Shown piece after piece: positions 1 through 9,020 of a DNA stretch of 64,000 nucleotides. How positions within the stretch are numbered: position 1 is the first letter of the stretch; each line of letters opens with the position of its first letter. Below the pieces are notes generated by a model, which was not told the origin of the DNA, ran no database searches, and saw only the letters and a list, made by a program, of their open reading frames with translations. The position numbers and the translations under genes are program-made. Origin of the DNA: DASVTR01 sp036387475 (GTDB lineage Bacteria > Acidobacteriota > Blastocatellia > Pyrinomonadales > Pyrinomonadaceae); assembly GCA_036387475.1 (NCBI GenBank), contig DASVTR010000012.1:248001-312000 (forward strand), given 5' to 3'.

Positions 1-1
1 T

Positions 2-781
2 TTGAACGCTCTCAGGATCGGCGCGTTGCCGGTTGAGGCCAAGACCGCAGGCTTTGCCCCGTTAGTTGATAGCCTGTTGGCGTGCATAACTGATCGCACG
101 CGCGCCGTGTTCGTCGCCAGCCCCAATAATCCAACAGGTACGTACCTCGCACGTAACGATGTCCGTCGCCTGGTATCTGAAATTCCCTCTCACATCCCGT
201 TGATATTGGATGGAGCATACTCTGAGTATATGGGCTGTCACGATTACTCGGATGGACTGGAGCTGATAGATGAGTTTCCTAACCTTATTGTACTGCGCTC
301 ATTCTCAAAAATTTTTGGTCTTGCTTCGTTGCGGATAGGCTGGTGCTGCGCGTCGCGTTCGATTGTTGACGGGCTTGAGCGCCTTAGAGGCCCTTACAAT
401 ATATCCGGCCCCGCACAGGCCGCCGCCGTTGCAGCGCTTGAGGATGAGGCTCATATAAAGATGGTGCGTGATCACAACCGGCGGTGGCATGACCGCATAG
501 CATCGGTGTTTACACGTATAGGACTTCGCTTTGTGCCCAGCGGTGGAAACTTCATTATGACGATATTCCCAGACCCTGAAACAGCTAACCGCGCGTATCA
601 CTATCTTCGCGCGCGCGGCGTTCTTACCCGTCAACTTCGTGATTACATGCTGCCGCACTGCCTGCGCATCACCATCGGCACTAATAGCGACAACGAACTA
701 CTACTCCAAAGTCTTGAAGAGTTTGTTTCACTCGAGCGTCATATAGACCCAGCGCAATCGCTCAGATTGAATTATGCATGA
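2..781 (+). CDS. HisC-like class I/II aminotransferase, 5' part outside window
   Basis: A PLP-dependent aminotransferase of fold type I, most like histidinol-phosphate aminotransferase and its relatives. Only the last 259 residues are visible; family members are usually about 350-370 residues, so roughly 100 N-terminal residues lie before the window and the TTG at base 2 is not a true start. Visible hallmarks are the ASPNNPTG loop that contacts PLP, an ILDGAYSEY stretch holding the pyridine-binding Asp and Tyr, and SFSKIFGLASLRIGW, in which the Lys (residue 103 of the visible part) should form the Schiff base. A terminal GGNFIM motif and a TIGT motif fit substrate-carboxylate binding. It is followed 29 bp later by an FAD-linked oxidase and then by an AlaX protein, all on the same strand, which suggests one small amino-acid or keto-acid pathway. 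The substrate cannot be read from the sequence. Confidence 0.85.
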   Translation: MNALRIGALPVEAKTAGFAPLVDSLLACITDRTRAVFVASPNNPTGTYLARNDVRRLVSEIPSHIPLILDGAYSEYMGCHDYSDGLELIDEFPNLIVLRSFSKIFGLASLRIGWCCASRSIVDGLERLRGPYNISGPAQAAAVAALEDEAHIKMVRDHNRRWHDRIASVFTRIGLRFVPSGGNFIMTIFPDPETANRAYHYLRARGVLTRQLRDYMLPHCLRITIGTNSDNELLLQSLEEFVSLERHIDPAQSLRLNYA

Positions 782-810
782 GTCGGTCAGAAATTTACCG
801 GAGATAAACA

Positions 811-2250
811 ATGTCATATCAAAGCACTAATGATAGTTTCACCCTACCTGCTGATGCGGTTAGAGCATTGCGGGAGCGCTTCGGCGAACACTTTCAGACG
901 GGGGTGGATGTTTGTCAGGCGCATGCACAAACTCTGACGTGGCTGCCTAGTCAATCTCCAGATGGCGTTGTGTTTTGCCAGCAAAGGGAGGGCGTACGCG
1001 ACGCTATTCGAATCTGTAATCGTTACGATGTCCCAATCATACCATTCGGCGCAGGTACATCTCTGGAGGGTCAGGTGAATGCACCGCATGGAGGCATTTC
1101 TCTCGATCTTTCTAAGATGGATGAATTACTCGAACTCGGTGCTGATGATATGTATGTTGTAGTCCAGCCCGGCATGACGCATGAGAGGCTTAACGAATTA
1201 ATACGAACTTCTGGACTGTTTTTTCCAGTCGATCCCGGAGCAAACGCGACCCTCGGTGGTATGGCCTCGACGCGCGCTTCAGGGACGAACGCAGTGCGCT
1301 ATGGCACCATGCGTGAAAATACGCAAGCGTTAGAAGTAGTGCTCGCAAGCGGTGAAGTTATTCGTACTGGAACCAAGGCGAGGAAGTCGGCCTCAGGCTA
1401 CGATTTGACGCGCCTGTTTGTTGGCGCCGAAGGTACGCTAGGGATAATCACGGAACTCACATTGCGGCTTTATCCAATACCGGAGGAAATTGCTGGAGGG
1501 AGATGCACGTTCGAAACAATCGCACAAGCGGCGGACGCTGTTATCGCGGCACTAAAAAACAGAATCGATCTGGCGCGGATCGAATTGCTGGATAGTCTCT
1601 GCGTCAGGGCATGTAACCGTTACTCACAACTGGAGCTTAAAGAGACGCCGACGTTATTTGTAGAGTTTCATGGTGATACCCAACATATAAAAAGGGAAGC
1701 CGAGAAATTTCGGAAGATCGTCTCCGATAGAGGCTGCTCCTTTGATTGGGCAATAAACCAAGAAGAACGCTCAAAGCTATGGGAAGCGCGTCATAATGCA
1801 TGGTGGGCTATCCACGAGTTGTTTTCTGGTAAAAAGGGCGTCACCACCGACATTTGCGTGCCAATCTCACGACTATCTGATTGTATCGCCCGCGCTCAAT
1901 CGGACGTTAGCCGTCTTGGTCTTGATGCGCCGATAGTCGGGCATGTCGGTGATGGAAACTTTCATGTCCTAATCATGCTGAACATGGACGACAGCATAGA
2001 GATAGCCAAGGCCGAAGAGTTAATTTCCAATCTGAACCAGATGGCGATTGACATGGGCGGCACCTGCACTGGTGAGCACGGCGTCGGGCAAGGGAAAATC
2101 GACTACGCGGCCATTGAGCACGGAAGCTCCATTGATACTATGCGTGTCATCAAGCGCGCGCTAGACCCTAAGAATCTTCTTAATCCTGGGAAGATGTTAG
2201 GAGGCACTGAACGCACTAGGTACATACAGGGTGGGCATATTTACATGTAA
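811..2250 (+). CDS. FAD-linked 2-hydroxyacid oxidase/dehydrogenase (GlcD/D-lactate dehydrogenase type)
   Basis: A 479-residue flavoprotein of the VAO/PCMH family, the group of glycolate oxidase subunit GlcD and bacterial D-lactate dehydrogenase. These enzymes oxidise a 2-hydroxyacid to the 2-oxoacid with FAD. The N-terminal half has the FAD-binding core, seen in PFGAGTSLEGQ, in VDPGANATLGGMASTRASG and in GAEGTLGIITE. The C-terminal half has the metal and substrate histidines in GHVGDGNFH and the conserved CTGEHGVGQGK motif, and ends with the usual NPGKM. Length and motif order match full-length single-chain members. The ATG follows a GGAG ribosome site at 8 nt. It could supply the keto acid for the upstream aminotransferase, but that link is inferred from position only. 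No GlcE or GlcF partner is present, so a role as a full glycolate oxidase is unlikely. Confidence 0.88.
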   Translation: MSYQSTNDSFTLPADAVRALRERFGEHFQTGVDVCQAHAQTLTWLPSQSPDGVVFCQQREGVRDAIRICNRYDVPIIPFGAGTSLEGQVNAPHGGISLDLSKMDELLELGADDMYVVVQPGMTHERLNELIRTSGLFFPVDPGANATLGGMASTRASGTNAVRYGTMRENTQALEVVLASGEVIRTGTKARKSASGYDLTRLFVGAEGTLGIITELTLRLYPIPEEIAGGRCTFETIAQAADAVIAALKNRIDLARIELLDSLCVRACNRYSQLELKETPTLFVEFHGDTQHIKREAEKFRKIVSDRGCSFDWAINQEERSKLWEARHNAWWAIHELFSGKKGVTTDICVPISRLSDCIARAQSDVSRLGLDAPIVGHVGDGNFHVLIMLNMDDSIEIAKAEELISNLNQMAIDMGGTCTGEHGVGQGKIDYAAIEHGSSIDTMRVIKRALDPKNLLNPGKMLGGTERTRYIQGGHIYM

Positions 2251-2332
2251 TGAATCTGTCACACTTGATTCGTCAATATGCTCAAGATGTAGGTATTGAA
2301 AGCACTCTAAACAAAAGACGAGGAGAATTATC

Positions 2333-3052
2333 ATGCAACCTTCTGAGATGTATTTCTACGATGATGTCTATGCCAGGGAGATGGACGCTGATGTTGTCGA
2401 GTACGGTTCTGACGAGAAGTTCGGCCCCTTTCTCGTGTTCAATCGCACGATCTTCCATCCACATGGCGGAGGGCAGAAGGGTGATCGAGGGAGAGTGTTT
2501 TTTCACGAGCAGCCATTTGGCGAGTGCCCTTCGGAGTTGAATATTACCGACACACGCGGGGAGAAAGGTGGAACGATCAGGCACATCATCGACCGCAATC
2601 TCGGAGATGAGGCAATGCTGAAACTGCCGGGCACAAAGGTCACGCTGCAGCTTAACTGGGACTTCCGATACACACAGATGCGGCTGCACAGCAGTTCCCA
2701 TCTCATTCATATCTTCATGGAGCGGTTGGTCGGACGAACTCTTCCACCTCCCAGAATTTCTGACATTCTTGAGGATTACGGCCTCAACGTCTACGAGACC
2801 GTTCTGGACATCAAACCTGAAGATATGCCGAAGGTCGTTTCGAATATGAACGAGTTCTTAGCTGCTGGTCATGAAATTACGACGTATCCTGATCCTGATC
2901 CACAAAAGCCTACTTACCGGTACTGGAAGTGCGAAGACGTTGTCATCCCCTGTGGTGGCACTCACCCCCATAGCACTTCGGAGGTTGGTCCCATTTCAGC
3001 AACCTTGAGTACAAAGAAGGGGAAGACCAAGGTTCAGTTCCGGCTCGCCTAA
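2333..3052 (+). CDS. AlaX-type trans-editing protein (alanyl-tRNA synthetase editing domain)
   Basis: A free-standing homologue of the alanyl-tRNA synthetase editing domain (AlaXp), 239 residues. AlaXp proteins hydrolyse Ser- or Gly-tRNA(Ala) and related misacylated tRNAs in the cytosol. The N-terminal part has the glycine-rich PHGGGQKGD loop. The zinc site is intact: HSSSH supplies the HxxxH pair and CGGTH supplies the CxxxH pair. The protein is of the AlaX-M type length, with no aminoacylation domain. The ATG has a strong AGGAG site 8 nt upstream, 82 bp after the oxidase. Its place behind an aminotransferase and a hydroxyacid oxidase suggests it may protect the cell from an amino acid the pathway makes, which would otherwise be charged to tRNA. 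That is inference; the family call itself is firm. Confidence 0.88.
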   Translation: MQPSEMYFYDDVYAREMDADVVEYGSDEKFGPFLVFNRTIFHPHGGGQKGDRGRVFFHEQPFGECPSELNITDTRGEKGGTIRHIIDRNLGDEAMLKLPGTKVTLQLNWDFRYTQMRLHSSSHLIHIFMERLVGRTLPPPRISDILEDYGLNVYETVLDIKPEDMPKVVSNMNEFLAAGHEITTYPDPDPQKPTYRYWKCEDVVIPCGGTHPHSTSEVGPISATLSTKKGKTKVQFRLA

Positions 3053-3645
3053 AACAATTTCACAAGTGCTTATGCTACACTAGTGGGAAAAAGTGAAGAA
3101 CTGGTCGACGAACAATGCTTAGGATAGGATGTGCTGAGCGTTAGTGGATAAACGCTGTTTCGAAGAGTCTATGCCCCGGCGCGATGCTGGACAAATCTGT
3201 CCAGCTTGCATTGAGTCGTGCCTGTTTTAGCTGTTCCCTCAACGGGTCCGGAATATCTACTCTTGGCTCTTGCTCAAAGCTTGGTCAAGGTCATACGCGC
3301 GCATGATAATCAGGGCCTATCGGAATTCTTAACCAACAGCACATTCATTGTTGCAAAAAAGTGATGCGAGTTGATGTTACTTAGGGTGCATTGAACGCGA
3401 TGCTAATGATATCAGCCACTCGTGTTATAGCTTACGTGCCGTCAGCATGTAAGGTATTTCGCCGCACGAAAGTGTCCTTATCTAAATCACTTTTCAGGCG
3501 CGGTTCACTCGTGAGCGACCGCGGAGGTGATTTCGAAATTTCCGTCGCGTGACGAGGCGCTTAGGCTGCTACACGGGTAACTATCTTGGCTTCGTGTCTC
3601 TCGGTCGCATCAAAATTTTATTTCGTTGCTAATTTTTGAGGTTGC
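3053..3645. other. Intergenic stretch without recognisable gene
   Basis: About 590 bp with no convincing ORF on either strand. The only structure I see is a perfect hairpin with 8-bp arms, GCTGGACA at 3186-3193 and TGTCCAGC at 3198-3205, around a 4-nt loop. No T-run follows it, so it is not an obvious terminator. The composition is AT-richer than the chromosome to the right, in keeping with the three genes before it. It may be the decayed remains of an inserted segment. Confidence 0.5.
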
Positions 3646-3741
3646 TTGGCTCTGTTGACATCCTCACTTAGTGGTGTCGCCTCTCCTGACACCTTCGGCA
3701 CATGAAGCCGTTTCTAAGAGTGAGGATGTCAACAGAGCCAA
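3646..3741. repeat. 96-bp inverted-repeat element (MITE-like or large cruciform)
   Basis: The left arm 3646-3671 begins TTGGCTCTGTTGACATCC and the right arm 3714-3741 is its reverse complement apart from a 2-nt insertion, so about 26 bp pair. The 42-bp centre forms two smaller hairpins, GGTGTC 3673-3678 with GACACC 3688-3693, and CGGC 3696-3699 with GCCG 3707-3710, giving a three-way-junction shape. The outer ends, GGCTCTGTTG, look like the terminal repeats of insertion sequences, but there is no transposase and I see no target-site duplication. It lies 27 bp upstream of the regulator gene, where it could also be an operator or attenuator. Confidence 0.6.
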
Positions 3742-3768
3742 ATCGCTTTTAGTCCGTTGTCCAGAAAC

Positions 3769-4728
3769 ATGAAAAAGAAAAAAGAGACAAATCTAGGGAG
3801 ATACCTGTACTCCATCAGAATTCAGCGAGGTTTTGCTAACATTAGCGATTATTTACGTAAGTACGAGTTACCAATCAGCGATGTTTATTACCGTGATGTG
3901 GAGTCTGGTGCAAAGATCGTTAGCCTCGAAACTGCTGATCGGCTTTGCCACGCTCTACATACTGACCGACACGTCTTCTATTTCCACTTGATGCGTGACC
4001 TTCTGCCAGCAGATATAGTCGAGAAGTTGATAAAGCCCATTGCGGACGATACTTTTTCGAGTTTAGAAGAGCGCCAAGCTCTTCTTGAGCGGGACAAGAC
4101 TATCTACCGTGAGGCATTCGCCAAGTCTATGTTATCAGAGACCTATGTTCTGTCAGAAGATGCAGTTCATTTGTTGCTGGAACGGATTGATCTTATGCCT
4201 GTTTTGCATTTCCTGTATGCCATAGAATTTGCGACGGCAGAGCAACTTGCTTCAGTACTTGACCAAAACTCGATTCCTGATTCGCCGGAAAAAGTAGCGG
4301 AGATGTTTGCCACTACGGGGATGGCACTACTAGAGGGAGAATTGACAAAACCGGGTGGGTGGCAACTCAGGCGCAAAGCGGTGATTTCCCGTTTGCCATT
4401 GACGGAAGAGGCCAAAAAGCTAAAGCGTGCCTTCGCTCTCCGCGAAGTCGGGAAGACACTTCAGCAGAAGCCACTGAATACAGAATGGTCTGACACTGGT
4501 TCTTTCGTCGACTCATTCATACTCGAACTCCCCCCCGAAAGCGTGAACGCTGTCAGGGCGCGTATTCTAGACACCCTTGCAGAGGCCCAGGCTGGTGAAG
4601 AATCTATAACATATGGAAGATCAACACCCTACTTTCTCGGAATATTTTTTGGTTCCAGAACTGAATACTGCCCGAAGAATAGCCAGCATAATCAAAGTGA
4701 AGAATTGAAGGATCAGAATCAAAAGTAA
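3769..4728 (+). CDS. XRE-like HTH protein with unknown C-terminal region
   Basis: A 319-residue protein with an N-terminal helix-turn-helix domain of the Cro/CI (XRE) kind at about residues 8-65, including the segments LGRYLYSIRIQRGFANISDYL and SLETADRLCHALH. The first is written here only in part; the pattern of a long first helix, a turn and a second helix is clear. The remaining 250 residues are helix-rich and I do not recognise a named domain. I chose the ATG at 3769 because the earlier TTG at 3757 lies almost in the inverted repeat; neither has a good ribosome site. The protein's last 40 residues (after 4612) overlap another open frame that looks more protein-like, so the C-terminus may be altered by a frameshift. 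A regulator of the neighbouring accessory genes is plausible but not shown. Confidence 0.6.
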   Translation: MKKKKETNLGRYLYSIRIQRGFANISDYLRKYELPISDVYYRDVESGAKIVSLETADRLCHALHTDRHVFYFHLMRDLLPADIVEKLIKPIADDTFSSLEERQALLERDKTIYREAFAKSMLSETYVLSEDAVHLLLERIDLMPVLHFLYAIEFATAEQLASVLDQNSIPDSPEKVAEMFATTGMALLEGELTKPGGWQLRRKAVISRLPLTEEAKKLKRAFALREVGKTLQQKPLNTEWSDTGSFVDSFILELPPESVNAVRARILDTLAEAQAGEESITYGRSTPYFLGIFFGSRTEYCPKNSQHNQSEELKDQNQK

Positions 4729-4939
4729 AATCCGAGATATTCTCCAAGACCTCATCAAACGTGGAGTATTTCCATCGATGACGGCGGTTGTGAACGTATA
4801 TGCTAGGGGCTACCTGAAACGCGCTGAAGTTTGGTCTACGGTTTTGCAAGCGAGGGAAGAATTTGGCTTTCGTGTATTGATTGGAAGTTTAGCACTAGAG
4901 CGGTTTTCAAATGAGTGTGCGACGTGGATGAAGTTGTAG
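4613..4939 (+). pseudogene. Broken small ORF with one in-frame TGA
   Basis: A frame opens at ATG 4613 (MEDQHPTFSEYFLVPELN...), meets TGA at 4706-4708, and continues in the same frame to TAG 4937-4939, 108 codons in all. The part after the TGA reads like a folded protein, with segments such as RDILQDLIKRGVFPS and LKRAEVWSTVLQAREEFG. The ORF overlaps the last 116 bases of the XRE-like gene in another frame. Three readings are possible: a decayed gene, a frameshifted extension of the regulator, or two coupled ORFs. I do not recognise the family. Selenocysteine at this TGA is possible in principle, because selD is in the window, but nothing in the context supports it. Confidence 0.35.
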
Positions 4940-5079
4940 AGGCAGGGCTGGCTCCTTGCTTCGCTCGATGTGTCGCGGGAGATGCGGCCACGGGCAGGGA
5001 CAAGCCCTACCCCTCCAGCCGTCACGCGCGTTCCACGGCTGACTGAAATTTTCTCCAGAAAAATACTTTTCTATTAGCG

Positions 5080-5135
5080 CAAACTAAAAGGGCGGAAAAT
5101 ACTTCTTCATCAAGCACTTCCGCCCTTTTAGTTTG
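5080..5135. repeat. Perfect 18-bp inverted repeat, terminator-like hairpin
   Basis: CAAACTAAAAGGGCGGAA at 5080-5097 pairs perfectly with 5118-5135 around a 20-nt loop. It sits between the converging regulator and TonB receptor genes, so it may act as a terminator for either, although neither side has a clean T-run. The words AGTTTG and GCGGAA recur in the next palindrome. Confidence 0.65.
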
Positions 5136-5162
5136 TGTATGTTTCCGCTTTCAGGGAGTATA

Positions 5163-5219
5163 AGTTTGCGGAAAGTTTTTGGAAGCATCAGTTTGCGGAA
5201 TCCGCAAACTGATGCTTCC
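5163..5219. repeat. REP-like palindrome after the TonB receptor gene
   Basis: GGAAGCATCAGTTTGCGGA at 5181-5199 is followed, after one base, by its exact reverse complement at 5201-5219, so 39 bp form an almost perfect palindrome. A third copy of AGTTTGCGGAA stands at 5163-5173. The palindrome is 9 bp past the stop codon of the leftward TonB receptor gene, a typical place for a stabilising or terminating hairpin. A similar GC-rich motif, GGGCAGGGACAAGCCCTACC, occurs at 4992-5011. Confidence 0.6.
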
Positions 5220-5228
5220 AGTCACGGC

Positions 5229-8200
5229 TTAGAAATCAATCTTCAAACCGAACTGGAATTGTCGCGGGTCAAACGCGGCGGTCGAACGGCTGAAGTAGCG
5301 TCCTGCGCCGTCACGCTGGCCGAAGGCGCGCACGTCCTGGAAGAAGGGTGAAGCGGCGGCTTCGTTGAAGCGGTTAAAGAGATTGAAGCCTTCCGCGATG
5401 ATGTTGAGACGCACGCGCTCGCCGAGGCGGATGATGCGCGAAACGCGTAGGTCGAAGGAAGCGTAGCTGTGCGTGATGCCCCGATTGCGCCCAAGGCTTC
5501 CGCTCGTAAATGGCGTCGTGGGCTGAAACAGCGTGCCGTCGCTCGCCACGCTCGGGCGGTCATTCGAGCTTTGCAAGTCGCCGTTGGTATCCGAGCCAGT
5601 TAGGATGTTGAATGGGCGACCTGAAGAGATTTCGATAATCGGCGCGAGCGTGAAATCAGCCAGGAAGCGCTGCATGAAACTATCTGAGCCGCGCCACGAT
5701 CCGGGCGAGGTCAAGACGCCGCTGAAGACGAAACGATGACGCTGGTCGAACAGCGAATCCGCACGCTCACCACGGAAGTTGCGATTATCCTGCGGCTTGA
5801 GAAGCGTCTGCAAGTCGGAGGAATCGTCAATTGAGTGCGACCAAGTGTAGGAGGCTAGAAACTGGAAGTTGTTTGAGAAGCGGCGCTTCACTTCCAGATT
5901 CATCGCGTTGTAGTTGGAGTTGCCGTCCGATAGCTGCGCGCTCACGTCGCCGAAGGGCGAGATTGCGCCGGGCGTGCGCAGGCTGTTTGCCACTGCCAAC
6001 GCCGCATCGAAGGCAGCTTTATTGACAAGGCCACCCGTCACCGACGCGATAAAGAAATAGTTAGGCGCGGAGGGACGGAAGAAATTAGCGGCAATCGGAT
6101 TAACGACGCCCTGACCTAAGGCGTTGCGACCGACGAGGCCGGGAATGATGACCGTGAAGCCCGGAGGACATCCTGCGCCCGGACAAGCTGTCGGTAACTG
6201 GAAGAACAGGGCTTCGGCGTTCGACGCCGGATTGCGGAAGGCAAAGCGACGGAAGTTTTCAGTCAGAAAATCCGTGCGCGGCGCGTTGATGTCCTGCGGG
6301 TGCGGGAGATGATGCGCGCCGACGAAGATGTAGCTGGCCGAAAACGACATATCTTTCGTCAACTGGCGTTCAATGGTGAAATTAGCTTGATTGGCGTAGG
6401 CGTATTCAAAGTCCTTACCGACGGCCAACGTGAAAGGCAGGATAGGCCCAAAGCCGACGAACGTTTGATCGTTGAAGCGAACTCGTCCGGGCAGGTATTG
6501 CGCGCTCGGTGCGACGCCCGGCGTTGTAAATGTCGGCGGTAAAGCGGCACACAAAGGATTGTTGCTCGCCGGAGAGCAGACCGTCCCTTGAAATATCTGC
6601 AAGAGATTCAAGAGTTGGTTTGGAGCGGGGCTGCCCGGTAGGACGTTTGTGTATTGCTGCTGCTGCGCGGCGTCGGCGATGTCCGAGTTGAAAGCGACGG
6701 CCAACAGCGGGTGGTCGTAGAAGATGCCGTAAGCGGCGCGCACGACCGTCTTGCCGTCGTTGTTAATATCCCAAGCGAGGCCAAAGCGCGGCGCGAAGTT
6801 GTTCTTATCACGCGGGAATCCCTGCTGCACGCCAAGTACGTCCTGCGCTGTTTGCAGAGCGGCTGGCGAAAGCGCGATGCCCGTCAGCGGGTCTGTGAAG
6901 CCGACCGGCGCAATCGTGTCGGTCAACTCAACGTCGTAACGCACACCGTAATTCAACGTCAGGTTCGGGCGCAGTTTCCATGAATCCTGCGCGAAGAAGC
7001 CGAGCGGACGATTCTTGATCGCGCTGTTCGGATTGCCGAAGCCCTCAATGAACACGCTGGGGAAGCCAAGGCCATAGGATTGCACAGGCGTGATGTCGGG
7101 CGCGTTGGCGGGCAGCCCCGGAATGAACCCGGCGGCTAGAGTGCCGCGCGACACTCCGCCGAAGTTGAAAAGTCCGGGGAAGTTCAAATCGAACCGCGCG
7201 GTAATGTCTATGAAGTTGATGTCCGCGCCGAATTTGAAAGAGTGGTTGCCGCGAATGTAGTTAACGTTGTCTGTGAATTGAAAGCGTCTTTCTTCGCGGT
7301 CAACCGGCGAAAAGGGATTCGAGCCAAGGAAGGCCGCGCCGATGATTTGAATGGCCGTGCCGGGAACTTGCGAATCGAACTTCGCCTGGCGGCGTCCGAA
7401 GTTAAAGCGCGCTTCGTTGACGACCGACGACGAGAGCGTTGACGCCAGGGAAGCGACAAACGAGAGGTCTTTCAAATCCTGTATGCCAGTGCGCGAGAAA
7501 TCATTTTGTCCGAAGGTTTGATTCTGCGACTCGTCCTGAATGCCCGTAATCTCGCTCGGGTTGTAGCCGAAGCGCAGCGTCATGATGTTGTTGCTGTTGA
7601 ATTGATGATCGCCGCGCAGCGAAAAGAACGTCGTCGCTTCCGAGATAGGGAAGATGCGCGCCAGACTATTGAGCGGGCGAAATGCGATGGGGTCACCGTT
7701 TCCGTTAACCGTGATGAAGTTGGGGAAGCGGTTATTGTTCGCCAGCGACGGCACGGGTGCGCCGGAGATGAAGAAACGCGGGCCGATAATCTGTCCCGCC
7801 GGAACCCCGCCACCCGGACTGCGTAGCGTGCTGAAGCCGTTGAGGCCAATCTGCCCGCCGGATGATGCGAAGTAGGCGTAGGTGATGGCGCGCTGTTGGC
7901 GTGCCGGGTCGCCGCTCGCCAACTCACCAAGAATGAAGGCGCGTTGTGCCGCTGTAATATTCGTGAACGTCTGATTGCCGAGCGCACCCACCGGGATAGT
8001 CAGGCTGCTGGTCAAGTTCCCCACGACATCGCTTGTAAAGAAGCTGGACTCTTGACGACGACGCTGCTCAAAGCTGGCGAAGAAGAAGGTGCGGTCTTTC
8101 TTAATTGGCCCACCAAAGGTCGCGCCGTATTGCCCGCGCGTGAAGGGCGGTTTTTTATCCGGGTCGTTGTCAATGAGTGGAGCGAAAGGGTTGCGTGCCT

Positions 8201-9020
8201 GAATTGACTTGTGCCGGATAAAGCCGAAGACGTTGCCGCGAAAATCGTTTGTGCCGCCCTTGGTGACGACGTTGACGATGCCGCCGGTGGCACGCCCGAA
8301 CTCAGCCGCGTAAGAGTTGGTCGCTACCTGATACTCCTGCACAGCCTCCTGGCTGACGGTCGAGCGAGCGGCGTTGACGGAGTTGTCCGTGTAATCTGCG
8401 CCGTCAACCTGCACGAGCGTAGAGCGCCCGCGCTGGCCGCCGATGTTGAGGCCTGATGTCGGCGCTGGGCCAATGGGACGACCGTTGTCGCGCCCGACGG
8501 TTGAGATGGTCAGGGCGAATCCGGTGGCGCTCCGTTCGTTAATCGGCAGATTCTCGATTCGTTGCTGCTCGATGGTGTTGGCAACAGCGGTGCGCGAAGT
8601 CTCTACTATGTCTGCGGTCGCACCTGAGATGGTGACGCTCTCGCCGACCTGTCCGATTTCCAACGGGATGTCCAAATCCGCGCGCTGCCCGACCGTGAGC
8701 TTAACATCAGTAAGCACGGCGCGCTTGAAATTGGAGGCTTCGACAGTCACTTCGTAATCGCCCGGCGGGAGATTGACAATTTGATAAAAGCCCTCGTCAT
8801 TCGTCACAGCATCGCGCGAAAGGTTGGTCGCGGGGTTGCGCGCCGTTACGGTTGCGCCGACGACGACAGCGCCCGACGGGTCGCGGACAAAGCCCTGCAA
8901 GTCAGCCGCAGTGGATTGTGCCTGCGCAAACGCAACGCTCGTCGAAACGAGCAGCGCCGCGCATAAAAAGACAAATCGAAGAGACTCTCTCAGCCATCGC
9001 GTAGGGAACGCAACGTTCAT
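5229..9020 (-). CDS. Oar-like TonB-dependent receptor with carboxypeptidase-regulatory domain
   Basis: An outer-membrane receptor of 1,263 residues, of the Oar-like group that is strongly expanded in Acidobacteriota. A Sec signal peptide fills residues 1-30 (FVFLCAALLVSTSVAFAQAQ). Residues about 38-125 form a carboxypeptidase-regulatory Ig-like domain (LQGFVRDPSGAVVVGATVT ... EGFYQIVNLPPGDYEVTVEA). A plug domain follows to about 260 (ENLPINERSATGFAL, INVGG-like and GRATGGIVNVVTKGGTNDFRG segments), then a large beta-barrel ending in a C-terminal Phe (LKIDF), as expected for BAM-dependent insertion. I chose ATG 9020 because it has AAGGAG 8 nt upstream; a TTG start at 9044 would precede the signal peptide. 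The ligand is unknown; relatives are thought to import glycans or peptides. It is transcribed alone. Confidence 0.9.
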   Translation of the reverse strand: MNVAFPTRWLRESLRFVFLCAALLVSTSVAFAQAQSTAADLQGFVRDPSGAVVVGATVTARNPATNLSRDAVTNDEGFYQIVNLPPGDYEVTVEASNFKRAVLTDVKLTVGQRADLDIPLEIGQVGESVTISGATADIVETSRTAVANTIEQQRIENLPINERSATGFALTISTVGRDNGRPIGPAPTSGLNIGGQRGRSTLVQVDGADYTDNSVNAARSTVSQEAVQEYQVATNSYAAEFGRATGGIVNVVTKGGTNDFRGNVFGFIRHKSIQARNPFAPLIDNDPDKKPPFTRGQYGATFGGPIKKDRTFFFASFEQRRRQESSFFTSDVVGNLTSSLTIPVGALGNQTFTNITAAQRAFILGELASGDPARQQRAITYAYFASSGGQIGLNGFSTLRSPGGGVPAGQIIGPRFFISGAPVPSLANNNRFPNFITVNGNGDPIAFRPLNSLARIFPISEATTFFSLRGDHQFNSNNIMTLRFGYNPSEITGIQDESQNQTFGQNDFSRTGIQDLKDLSFVASLASTLSSSVVNEARFNFGRRQAKFDSQVPGTAIQIIGAAFLGSNPFSPVDREERRFQFTDNVNYIRGNHSFKFGADINFIDITARFDLNFPGLFNFGGVSRGTLAAGFIPGLPANAPDITPVQSYGLGFPSVFIEGFGNPNSAIKNRPLGFFAQDSWKLRPNLTLNYGVRYDVELTDTIAPVGFTDPLTGIALSPAALQTAQDVLGVQQGFPRDKNNFAPRFGLAWDINNDGKTVVRAAYGIFYDHPLLAVAFNSDIADAAQQQQYTNVLPGSPAPNQLLNLLQIFQGTVCSPASNNPLCAALPPTFTTPGVAPSAQYLPGRVRFNDQTFVGFGPILPFTLAVGKDFEYAYANQANFTIERQLTKDMSFSASYIFVGAHHLPHPQDINAPRTDFLTENFRRFAFRNPASNAEALFFQLPTACPGAGCPPGFTVIIPGLVGRNALGQGVVNPIAANFFRPSAPNYFFIASVTGGLVNKAAFDAALAVANSLRTPGAISPFGDVSAQLSDGNSNYNAMNLEVKRRFSNNFQFLASYTWSHSIDDSSDLQTLLKPQDNRNFRGERADSLFDQRHRFVFSGVLTSPGSWRGSDSFMQRFLADFTLAPIIEISSGRPFNILTGSDTNGDLQSSNDRPSVASDGTLFQPTTPFTSGSLGRNRGITHSYASFDLRVSRIIRLGERVRLNIIAEGFNLFNRFNEAAASPFFQDVRAFGQRDGAGRYFSRSTAAFDPRQFQFGLKIDF

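Noticed and set aside
2282..2710. 142-residue minus-strand ORF opposite the AlaX gene
   Set aside because: It is antisense to an intact AlaX domain with zinc ligands; no ribosome site or family match.
7208..8293. Several minus- and plus-strand ORFs inside the TonB receptor gene
   Set aside because: All are shadows of the long receptor frame, Arg/Ala-rich and without domain features.
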